64,000 bases of DNA, from the NCBI GenBank assembly GCA_964348665.1, contig CAYGDP010000002.1, positions 183,833 through 247,832 of the forward strand, given 5' to 3'. Of this stretch, positions 56,524 to 64,000 are shown piece by piece; the first letter of the stretch is position 1, and each line of letters begins with the position of its first letter. The position numbers and the translations under genes are program-made. The notes beneath the pieces are model-generated. The model had not been told where the DNA came from, searched no databases, and saw only the letters and a program-made list of their open reading frames with translations. Source of the stretch: CAYGDP01 sp964348665 (GTDB lineage: Bacteria; Verrucomicrobiota; Verrucomicrobiia; Palsa-1439; CAYGDP01).

Positions 56524-56675
56524 AGGCTTCTATTGATTATAGACGGTCAAGAATCTTTGAGAGCAAATGGACGCAGAGATTCGAAACGAGCCCATATTCT
56601 TACTACACCCGCTCTCTTTATGATTATACGCGTTGGATGAAGCGAGCAAAGCAAAACTTTCAGAAATCTTTTGCC

Positions 56676-57242
56676 CTACGCTTCCAATCGCGGAAACTCC
56701 AGCGCCACAACCGTCTGCGCACCGTAAATCACGACGATCATGGCAAGCGCCCAGAGTGTCGCCGTCGCCGCGACATCCTGTTGCGCGGTTCGCCAATCCA
56801 CCATCGCCCCGCCGATCAACGCCATCACGATAAATCCCACCGATCCCCACGCCCGCAACGGCCCAAAATCAAACCGATGCTTCTCCGCCTCCTGCAAAAT
56901 CGCTGCGTCCACCAACGGCATGATCGGCGTCTAAAAAAACGTGAAAATCGTGAGCGTGAAGAGCAACAACCCCAAACTTTTTGTCGCTGCGACCGCCAGC
57001 ACCGCCGCCCACGACACGGCGCACGCCAAACTCGCCAGAATTAGAATTCGATGACGACCACCCATCCGGTCGGTGAGATATCCCCATGGCGCGGGGAACA
57101 AGACGCGCCCCAGCGGTCCGATCGCCGCAATCAATCCCACTTGCATCGCCGAGAACCCCAAGTTTTTGAAATACAACGTGTAAAAAGGCATCAACAATCC
57201 ATTCGCGCCCATCAAAAGAAAATAAAACCCGCCCAGCGTCAT
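56676..57242 (-). pseudogene. MFS transporter pseudogene with amber stop and missing C-terminus
   Basis: Two pieces in the same frame add up to about 188 codons. The first (57242-56934, 103 residues) reads MTLGGFYFLLMGANGLLMPF and LPLYTLYF-like MFS start, GPLGRVLFPAPWGYLTDRMG (the MFS loop 2-3 motif), and ends FTLTIFTFF. Then TAG (56931-56933) replaces the codon that in this family is usually TGG. The second piece continues with TPIMPLVDAAILQEAEKHR and DFGPLRAWGSVGFIVMAL, and stops at 56676. An intact relative would be near 390 residues, so the C-terminal half is also missing. The likely family is the PPP/LacY-like MFS. Confidence 0.75.
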
Positions 57243-57388
57243 CCGCGATCGTCGTGAATCGCGCGTGGACGAAACCGAACCCGTCTGTGGCTAGCTCATG
57301 CAGCGGAATGGTTATCATCATTGCCCGAAGACTCGATAATTCTCCGGACAGCGATTGTCGCCGAAACAAACTGATTGCGCCCCCACGA

Positions 57389-59818
57389 TCATGGACGGGA
57401 CAGAAATTCACCGAGCCACGCGAGGAATCGCGCGCCGTCGTTGTCGGCGTCCAGGTCGAATCGCAGGTTGTCCTTGTGTCCTGTCAGATCGTAGGCGTGC
57501 CGCGCAAACTCGTAATCACGCTCGTAGGCGCCCGCCAAAAACATCGGCCGGGGCGCCACCAACGCGGCAATCTCCGGCAGATCGCCAACCCGCAGCAGGT
57601 TCGGCAGAAATGGCCGCTCGCGCCCGTTCCGATAAGTGCCCCCGAGCCGCAGGGCGGCGACTGCACGGACATTTTCATCGAGAGACGCCGCGAGCAAGGC
57701 ACTGATACCGTGGTCACCCAATCCAACACAGACGATTTTGTCGCCGTCTATCCCCGATCGCTGGCGCAGAAACGCATTCGCCGCGCGAATGTCGTCAGCG
57801 GCAATGCCGGCGACCGGTCGGCGCGTGATGACCTGATTCCAATCCCACTCGGCTGCAACTTCGCCAGAAAATCCCGCATCGAGAACGAGCACGGCGATTT
57901 TTTTCGCACGCAAAGCTTCGAGCAAAGGCCAGTAGCCCAGCAAAAACCGCTCTTTCCCGCGCGGGTCGGCGATGACGACGGCCGGAACGCGGCGCGGAAC
58001 ATCATCCGGCCAAATCAGCAAGGCGGGCACTTGCCGATGGGATTCCGGCGAGAGGAGAACGCGATCGGCGACCACCCCAAAGATTTTTTCCATCCCGACC
58101 GTCCGCCTGTTCGGCGCAAACACCGTATCCCGCCCCAGGACACGATCCAATTCGGGACGAAACTTTTTCCGAAACGCTTGCAGGTCGCCTGCCGACTTAA
58201 GCGCGGGTGCGCCGGCGACGAATTTCTCGCGATAGTAGGGTTTGGCTGCTTCGATGTCTTTCAATCCTTCGGGGAGTTTTCCAAGATCGCGCAGGGTTTT
58301 CGCGTCTTCCGCCTTGAACGGTGGCTCGGCGAGTGTCGTCCCCACCTCGCGGCCTTTGAGCCAGCGCGTAAACCAAGCGTAGGTGTGCTCGCGCATCTCG
58401 CGATCGTAGTCGTGAGGTTTATCAAACTGAACGAAGCACGTCCGGTCGGATGCGCCCATCAATTCAAAGATGTGACGGATTTCCGGAAATTCCTCACGCG
58501 GAAAATTCGCGGTCCAGTCCGTCGTCACGCACAGAAACAACGTCGGCTTCGGCGCGACGGTCGCAATCATCTCGGTTTCATCGGTGTCCCGCGCGATTCC
58601 CGGAGCATGATTGCATCGGCAATGAATGGACTGTTTCGGATCGAGGATGCGCCAAAAATACGAGGTCATCACCGCGACGATAGGAACTTGGATGCGGTCA
58701 TCCACGGCGCTGACGTACATCGTTTGCTGGCCGCCGCCAGAGCCGCCCGTACAACCGATTCGCGCACCGTCCACTTCGGGCAGCGATTGAAGCAGGTCGA
58801 GACCGCGAATATTGTCCCACGTCATTTGTCCGATGGGACAAAGGCCGGTTTCCAAATCGATCACATGAGTCGAAGCGGGACAAAAACTAACGAACCCAAG
58901 TTTCGCCAGTCCGATGTTGAGCGATTGCACGACCGGATCGGTTGGGCCGTCCCAATGACCGTGCGGCGTCAGTATCGCGGGCAATTTCTCTTTTCCTTTC
59001 CGGTCGGGGACATAGAGATAACCGCTGGCGTAAATATTCGGGAAGACTTGGTAAAATATATGCTCCACCCGATAGCCGTCCCGCTGAATCGTTCCGACAC
59101 GGCGAATATCCAGTGGGACACGTTTCGGCAGAGGCCAGAGGCCGATATCGCGCAAAATAATCTCGCGAACCTCTTGTCGCCGCATGTTCCAGTCCCAACG
59201 ATCCGTCCACTTCGTCAGTGTTCGGGGCGGGAGCAGCGCATCGAGCGAAGCGCGAAGGATTTTATCGCCCTCTCCGTCTGGCAGGACGCGGGTCGCACGG
59301 TGAAAGGCCGACTCTTTTGTTTCGGGATCAAAGGCGCCATCGGGCGTCAACAACACCGCGTCCACCGATTCATAACCGTCGCCCGTGTCGCGAATTTCCA
59401 ACCGGGTTTTTCCCGCCGGCAATTCGATTTCCCCTGCGTGCTGCCAGAAATAACGCTGCGATTTACGCTCGGTGTGCGTGCGCGGTAACGCCGTCTCGCC
59501 AACAACAATTTGAAAACTGCGGTCGGTGTCCTCGCCGCAATACGCGCGCGCCCAGACCTGATAACGGCTCGCCTCTTCGATGGCCGCTTCGTAGTTGAGT
59601 TTCGAGCTGCCGACTTTTCCAAAGACGTTGCCGCAACGGAAACTCGTGCCGGTGTAACCGGCGATATTGGTCTGCTTGCGCCAGGTCCCATTGCAGTCTT
59701 CAGCCTGAATCAACACCGACCCGTTCGGCAGCACGCCCCATGCTTCGCGGGAAGGCAATTCCTGCGCGTGCGCGACCCACACGAGAGCAATGAACAAAAT
59801 CAATCCGCCCCAACGCAT
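57389..59818 (-). CDS. secreted tandem alpha/beta hydrolase (acetyl xylan esterase-like)
   Basis: An 809-residue protein with signal peptide MRWGGLILFIALVWVAHAQE. Residues 30-160 form a CBM-like beta domain (SVLIQAEDCNGTWRKQTNIA, KTRLEIRDTGDGYESVDAVL). The first hydrolase domain (about 200-470) has PAILTPHGHWDG and RIGCTGGSGGGQQTMYVSAV (nucleophile Ser in GGSGG), VTTDWTANFPREEFPEI and FDKPHDYDREMREH (His). A second, shorter hydrolase-like domain (570-809) has VPAVVIADPRGKE and CVGLGDHGISALLAAS, where the nucleophile position is Asp (LGDHG) instead of Ser, so it may be inactive. A deacetylase of plant-type polysaccharides is likely. Confidence 0.85.
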   Translation of the reverse strand: MRWGGLILFIALVWVAHAQELPSREAWGVLPNGSVLIQAEDCNGTWRKQTNIAGYTGTSFRCGNVFGKVGSSKLNYEAAIEEASRYQVWARAYCGEDTDRSFQIVVGETALPRTHTERKSQRYFWQHAGEIELPAGKTRLEIRDTGDGYESVDAVLLTPDGAFDPETKESAFHRATRVLPDGEGDKILRASLDALLPPRTLTKWTDRWDWNMRRQEVREIILRDIGLWPLPKRVPLDIRRVGTIQRDGYRVEHIFYQVFPNIYASGYLYVPDRKGKEKLPAILTPHGHWDGPTDPVVQSLNIGLAKLGFVSFCPASTHVIDLETGLCPIGQMTWDNIRGLDLLQSLPEVDGARIGCTGGSGGGQQTMYVSAVDDRIQVPIVAVMTSYFWRILDPKQSIHCRCNHAPGIARDTDETEMIATVAPKPTLFLCVTTDWTANFPREEFPEIRHIFELMGASDRTCFVQFDKPHDYDREMREHTYAWFTRWLKGREVGTTLAEPPFKAEDAKTLRDLGKLPEGLKDIEAAKPYYREKFVAGAPALKSAGDLQAFRKKFRPELDRVLGRDTVFAPNRRTVGMEKIFGVVADRVLLSPESHRQVPALLIWPDDVPRRVPAVVIADPRGKERFLLGYWPLLEALRAKKIAVLVLDAGFSGEVAAEWDWNQVITRRPVAGIAADDIRAANAFLRQRSGIDGDKIVCVGLGDHGISALLAASLDENVRAVAALRLGGTYRNGRERPFLPNLLRVGDLPEIAALVAPRPMFLAGAYERDYEFARHAYDLTGHKDNLRFDLDADNDGARFLAWLGEFLSRP

Positions 59819-59869
59819 AGCCGAGATTATGCTTCTTTTTGACCTACGGTAAAGCTAGATTTTCGGATT

Positions 59870-61420
59870 ATGAGCGAATTCTTCATCGGCATTGATAGCG
59901 GCACCCAGAGCACTAAGACCATCGTCGTGGACGGTCGCACGGGACGCGTCGTCGGCAGCGCCGCCAAAAAATATGATTTGATCCCGCGCCTGCCCGCCGG
60001 ACACAAGGAGCAACATCCGCAGACGTGGCTCGACGCATGCGAAGCCACAATCAAAGGCGCGCTCCGCGCTGCTCGTGTTAAACCCGCCGATGTCCGCGGC
60101 ATCGGCGTCAGCGGCCAGCAACACGGCTTCGTCGCACTCGACGCACAGGACAAAGTGATCCGCCCCGCCAAGCTCTGGTGCGATACCTCCACGGCACCGC
60201 AATGTGAAGAGATGATGCGGAAGCTAGGCGGATTGAGGGCAACCATCGGTTTGATTGGCAACGCCATCCCGCCCGGATTTACCGCGTCGAAGATTCTCTG
60301 GCTCAAACAAAACGAACCGGGGAATTACGCCAAACTGGCGACTGTTCTCTTGCCGCACGATTACATTAATTTTTGGCTCACGGGAAAAAAAACAATGGAA
60401 TACGGCGACGCCAGCGGCTCGGCACTCATGGATGTCCGCACTCGCACATGGAACGATGCGGTCATCGGCGCGATTGATCCCGCTCTCAAATCCAAACTTC
60501 CCTCTCTCCAATCTTCCGATCGTCCCGCCGGCACTGTTCGCTCCGAACTAGCCAGGAAATTCGGATTTGGCAGCGAAGTAATCGTCAGCGCCGGCGGCGG
60601 CGATAATATGATGGGCGCCATCGGCACCGGAAACACTCGGCCGGGAATCGTCACCGCCAGCTTTGGCACGAGCGGCACGATCTATGCATGCAGCGATAAA
60701 CCGATCATTGATCCCGATGGAGAAATAGCCGCGTTCTGCGATTCAACCGGCAAATGGATGCCGCTGCTCTGTACCATGAACGTCACCGTCGCCACCGAGA
60801 TGCTGCGGAATTATTTTGGCTGGACCCATAACGATTACGCCAAGGCTGTCCAAAAAACTCCCGCTGGCTGCAACGGCCTGCTGCTTATTCCCTACCTCGA
60901 AGGCGAACGCACGCCGAACGTCCCCGATGGCACAGGTGTCTATATCGGCGTTCGACAAGGAACGTTCTCCGCGCCCTTTTTCGCGCGCGCCGCGATGGAA
61001 GGAGTCACGCTCGGCATGAACTACGGACTCAATCGCCTCCGCGCCCTCGGCATCGCCCCCACACAAATCCGCGCCACGGGCGGCGGCTCGCAATCAGCCG
61101 TCTGGCGCCAAATCATGGCCGATATTTTCGATGCCGAAGTCGTCTGCACCCAGACGGCCGAAGGCGCGGCCTACGGCGGCGCGCTGCAAGCGATCTGGTG
61201 TGCCGAACTTGTGAGCGGCAAGAAAGCGGACCCTTCGGCAAGCTCAGGGCAAGCAATTGCCGACATCACCGACAAGTTTGTAAAGCTCGATAAGAAAACG
61301 CTGGCTCGTCCGAAAGCAAAAAATGTCGCGCTCTACAAGAAGCTGCAAGAATTGCAAGACGCGGCAGTCCGCGATCTGCGCGGGACGTTCAAGAAGCATC
61401 GCGCGTTGATCCATCCTTAA
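59870..61420 (+). CDS. xylB: xylulokinase
   Basis: XylB phosphorylates D-xylulose with ATP. The 516-residue FGGY-family kinase has IGIDSGTQSTKTIVVDGRTG (N-terminal phosphate loop), IGVSGQQHGFVALDAQDK (the GQ.H signature), LLPHDYINFWLTG, GDASGSALMDVRTRTWNDAV, VSAGGGDNMMGAIGTG and RATGGGSQSAVWRQIMADIF (FGGY signature 2). An in-frame ADPSASSGQA near residues 453-462 is encoded by a palindromic repeat and is not expected in the family. ATG 59870 is chosen. Substrate assigned by family similarity. Confidence 0.9.
   Translation: MSEFFIGIDSGTQSTKTIVVDGRTGRVVGSAAKKYDLIPRLPAGHKEQHPQTWLDACEATIKGALRAARVKPADVRGIGVSGQQHGFVALDAQDKVIRPAKLWCDTSTAPQCEEMMRKLGGLRATIGLIGNAIPPGFTASKILWLKQNEPGNYAKLATVLLPHDYINFWLTGKKTMEYGDASGSALMDVRTRTWNDAVIGAIDPALKSKLPSLQSSDRPAGTVRSELARKFGFGSEVIVSAGGGDNMMGAIGTGNTRPGIVTASFGTSGTIYACSDKPIIDPDGEIAAFCDSTGKWMPLLCTMNVTVATEMLRNYFGWTHNDYAKAVQKTPAGCNGLLLIPYLEGERTPNVPDGTGVYIGVRQGTFSAPFFARAAMEGVTLGMNYGLNRLRALGIAPTQIRATGGGSQSAVWRQIMADIFDAEVVCTQTAEGAAYGGALQAIWCAELVSGKKADPSASSGQAIADITDKFVKLDKKTLARPKAKNVALYKKLQELQDAAVRDLRGTFKKHRALIHP
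61229..61250. repeat. palindromic repeat inside xylulokinase
   Basis: The core CCCTTCGGCAAGCTCAGGGC is a partial palindrome of the type CCCTTCGACAAGCTCAGGG. In frame it gives DPSASSGQA. From memory this repeat is common between genes in many environmental bacteria. Confidence 0.65.
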
Positions 61421-61520
61421 CCACGAACGCAAATCGGTTTTGTTGTCTGGAGGGGATGCGGGTCATCCCTGAAAATCTCTCTTGCGCACTGCGCCGCGCC
61501 GTCCTACGCTTTAGCCTGCC

Positions 61521-64000
61521 ATGAATTACACCTTCGTTTTACCCCTTCTAACGCTTTCAACGTTTCTATCGTCTCTCGCTCTCGGCGGTCCTCACGACCC
61601 CGCAACGACTCCCGCGCTGCCGCCCGCTGAAGCCCAGAAGAAATTTACCGTGCCCGAAGGATTCGAGGTGCGGCTCTTCGCCGCCGAGCCGGACGTGATC
61701 AATCCGGTGGCGATGACGTGGGACGAGCGCGGGCGTCTTTGGGTGCTGGAGCTTTACGAATATCCGCTCGGCGCAAAAAAAGGCGAAAAAGGCCGCGACC
61801 GCATCAAAATCCTAGAAGATACCGATGGCGACGGGCGGGCGGACAAGGTCAGCGTGTTTGCCGATGGATTTAGTCTCGCAACAGGGTTATTGCTCGGCAA
61901 CGGCGGCGTGTATGTCGGCCAAGCGCCTGACTTCCTTTTTCTCGAAGATACCAACGGCGACGACGTGGCCGACAAACGCACGGTGCTCAAGACGGGTTTC
62001 GGCATGCAGGATCGCCACGAATTACTTAATGGCTTCGCGTGGGGTCCCGACGGCTGGCTTTACATGACCCACGGCGTCTTCACGTACTCGACCGTCAAGG
62101 ATCCAAACGACCCGACCGACGACGGCGTGAAGATGAACGCGGCCGTTGCGCGGTATCATCCGCGCACGAAAAAATTCGAGGTTTTCGCCGAAGGCACGAG
62201 TAATCCGTGGGGCATAGACTTCGACCGGTACGGCAACGCGTTCGTGACTGCGTGTGTCATTGATCATCTCTTCCACATCGTACAAGGCGGTAGCTATCAG
62301 AGGCAGGCAGGGACACCGTCGAATCCCTACACCTACGAACTGCTCCCGAGCATCGTGAAACACAAACATCAGCGCGCCGCTTATGCGGGCGTTTGCGTGT
62401 ATCAGGGCGATAATTTCCCGGAGGAATATCGCGGCACGGTTTTCATGGGTAATATCCACGGCAACTGCATCAACAATGACAAACTTCTGCCAAACGGATC
62501 GAGTTGGCGCGCCGAACCGCTCCCCGATTTCTTAAGTGCCAACGACGGTTGGTTCCGCCCTGTTAGCGAACAAGTCGGCCCCGACGGCGCGCTCTGGATC
62601 ATGGATTGGTACGACAAATATCCCTGCTACCAAAACGCCAATGCCGACCCCGCCGGCGTGGATCGTGCCCACGGCCGTATCTGGCGCGTTGTGTATACGG
62701 GCAAGGCGCGAAGCGTCCTGAGTGGTAGCGAAGGAACTCTCCCTCCCGCGCCACGCGGCATGAATTTCGCCAAAGCGAGCACCGCCGAGCTGGTGAAACT
62801 CCTCGAACACTCCAACGTCTGGCAGCGGCGTATGGCACAGAGAATTTTGACCGAGCGACAGGATGAAAAATCCAAACTGCTTCTCAAAAAGATGCTCGCC
62901 GATGGGAAGATGCTTGAATCCCGCCTCGCCGCGCTCTGCACGCTGCATAGCTCCGACCAACTAGATAACGCGACACTGGAGACACTCGTCAAAGACAAGG
63001 AACCAGCCATGCGCGCATGGGTCGCAAGATTTACGGGCGATAAGTTCGAGGCTATTGTAGATAAAATGATCACCGCAGCAAAAAATAAGGTCAAAAGCGA
63101 GGGCACGGTAGATGAAACCATGCTTTTGCGATTGAACCAACTCTGCGGTGACACCGATCCGACTGTCAGGTTGGCAGTAGCTATTGCCGCAAGAAGAATT
63201 GGAACTGGATTTTACCATGTATATTCGCTGATCGGTTATGCTGATGCCGCTACAGACCCCCTTCTCCCGTTTGCGAATTGGATGGCATTAGAGAAAGAAT
63301 TCGACAACAGTTTTTCTGCATTTTTTTCGGCCATGGCAAAGAAAGATGCAGGCTTATATCCTGCGCATGCTTTAATACTCCGCAAAACCACGCGCCGCAT
63401 CGCGGACACGAACAAGCCCGAACTGCTCGACGAAGTGGTGAAGTTCTTGGAAGCTGAGAAAGACGATTCGGTCACATTGGCAGCATTGAACGGCTTGCTC
63501 GACGGCAAACGGAAAAGTTTGGCGAAGCCGACAGTCCCGACGACGCCCGTGTTGCAGAAACTCATTGCCAGTGCGAATCCTGAAATCTCTGACCGCGCGA
63601 AACGGCTGGCGGCGTTGTGGGGCGACACTGCGGCGGCGGAAGTTTTGCTCGCCCACATCAACGATCCGAAAGCCAGCGACGAACAGCGAATCGAAGCCAT
63701 TGGGGTAGCGCGCCAGCTCAAGAGTGAGAAGAGTCGCGAAGCGTTGCTCACCGCGCTCGCCAACGACAGGCACCGCGTTGAGGTGATTCAGGCCCTCGGC
63801 GAGGTTGGAGGTGATGCTGTGGCGGCGGAACTCTTGAAGCGGTGGAAAGATTTTTCGCCTGAATCTCGTCGTGCTGTGCTTGACGTCCTCGCCTCCCGTC
63901 CCGCGTGGGCGATCGTGCTTTTGCAATCGTTATCGTCCCGCCAAACGGCTGGCGGGCAAGCCCCGTTCTCGAATCCAACAATTGCCGACCTCCACCCCTC
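61521..64000 (+). CDS. PVC-type membrane-bound dehydrogenase with HEAT repeats, 3' end cut by window edge
   Basis: About 826 codons are visible and the frame is open at the right edge. The signal peptide MNYTFVLPLLTLSTFLSSLA is followed by FTVPEGFEVRLFAAEPDVIN and PVAMTWDERGRLWVLELYEY, typical of the putative membrane-bound dehydrogenase domain of PVC bacteria (a glucose/sorbosone-dehydrogenase-like propeller). Further propeller parts include EDTDGDGRADKVSVFADGFS, NGFAWGPDGWLYMTHGVF and EGTSNPWGIDFDRYGNAFVT. From about residue 410 a helical HEAT-like repeat region begins (LVKLLEHSNVWQRRMAQRIL, LAALWGDTAAAEVLLAHIN). A cytochrome c or other domain may follow off the window. The substrate is unknown. 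A palindromic repeat is present in frame near the edge. Confidence 0.85.
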   Translation, partial: MNYTFVLPLLTLSTFLSSLALGGPHDPATTPALPPAEAQKKFTVPEGFEVRLFAAEPDVINPVAMTWDERGRLWVLELYEYPLGAKKGEKGRDRIKILEDTDGDGRADKVSVFADGFSLATGLLLGNGGVYVGQAPDFLFLEDTNGDDVADKRTVLKTGFGMQDRHELLNGFAWGPDGWLYMTHGVFTYSTVKDPNDPTDDGVKMNAAVARYHPRTKKFEVFAEGTSNPWGIDFDRYGNAFVTACVIDHLFHIVQGGSYQRQAGTPSNPYTYELLPSIVKHKHQRAAYAGVCVYQGDNFPEEYRGTVFMGNIHGNCINNDKLLPNGSSWRAEPLPDFLSANDGWFRPVSEQVGPDGALWIMDWYDKYPCYQNANADPAGVDRAHGRIWRVVYTGKARSVLSGSEGTLPPAPRGMNFAKASTAELVKLLEHSNVWQRRMAQRILTERQDEKSKLLLKKMLADGKMLESRLAALCTLHSSDQLDNATLETLVKDKEPAMRAWVARFTGDKFEAIVDKMITAAKNKVKSEGTVDETMLLRLNQLCGDTDPTVRLAVAIAARRIGTGFYHVYSLIGYADAATDPLLPFANWMALEKEFDNSFSAFFSAMAKKDAGLYPAHALILRKTTRRIADTNKPELLDEVVKFLEAEKDDSVTLAALNGLLDGKRKSLAKPTVPTTPVLQKLIASANPEISDRAKRLAALWGDTAAAEVLLAHINDPKASDEQRIEAIGVARQLKSEKSREALLTALANDRHRVEVIQALGEVGGDAVAAELLKRWKDFSPESRRAVLDVLASRPAWAIVLLQSLSSRQTAGGQAPFSNPTIADLHP
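63937..63956. repeat. palindromic repeat inside the dehydrogenase gene
   Basis: CCCGCC and GGCGGG with an 8-base spacer (AAACGGCT) lie in frame and encode SRQTAGGQA. It has the style of the other in-frame hairpins in this window. Confidence 0.55.

Noticed and set aside
57254..59488. Long open frame on the plus strand (744 codons)
   Set aside because: It lies antisense to the secreted hydrolase, which has a signal peptide and family motifs; the plus-strand translation is Arg/Gly-rich without any motif.
1..64000. CRISPR array
   Set aside because: No series of regularly spaced direct repeats with unique spacers was seen; the periodic sequences are either coding repeats (3992-6153) or 7-9-base arrays without spacers.

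Overview
The window looks like chromosomal DNA of a Verrucomicrobiota-type bacterium from the PVC group. Four things support this: a long-form IspG of about 615 residues; the cluster uppS-cdsA-dxr-rseP-ispG; large secreted proteins with a planctomycete/verrucomicrobial N-terminal LE.R..P motif and Calx-beta/FG-GAP domains; and a PVC-type membrane-bound dehydrogenase/HEAT protein at the right edge. No rRNA gene, complete tRNA gene or CRISPR array was seen.

Positions 1-18007 are accessory DNA. A C5 cytosine methyltransferase runs off the left edge and is followed by a MauJ-like protein and small RHH and XRE regulators with palindromic operator candidates. A 1241-residue repeat protein is transcribed divergently from the XRE gene. 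Then come a membrane M48 protease and unknown proteins. An overlapping operon (11789-16011, with flanking genes from 10928 to 17851) encodes a HerA/TraD-like ATPase with its zinc-binding, nuclease-like and membrane partners, plus an excisionase-like protein. The block ends at a fragment that reads like the 3' end of a tRNA gene and is repeated 60 bp further on, which suggests the right junction of an integrated element.

Positions 18069-28356 are mostly core genes on the minus strand: isoprenoid and cell-envelope synthesis (uppS, cdsA, dxr, rseP, ispG), purA, a HEPN-like protein and a cyclic-nucleotide-binding protein. Positions 28478-35424 hold the most distinctive locus: three tandem copies of a two-gene cassette (small lipoprotein plus LE.R-motif protein). 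One LE.R protein is full length (1427 aa) and two are truncated. Two paralogous cyclic-nucleotide-binding proteins flank the array.

Positions 35677-64000 mix a Ser/Thr kinase, GH57 and DUF4912 genes, superoxide dismutase, MscS, a molybdopterin oxidoreductase, a ThyX-like protein, a glycosylasparaginase, an amidase, transporters, a MFS pseudogene, a tandem hydrolase, xylulokinase and the partial dehydrogenase.

A theme across the core region is dispersed short palindromic and 7-9-nt periodic repeats. They lie between genes and also inside reading frames, where they appear to add peptides to IspG, Dxr, the asparaginase, xylulokinase and the last gene. In one case a repeat overlaps the stop codon of purA. 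Functions are inferred from motifs read by eye; no database search was possible.
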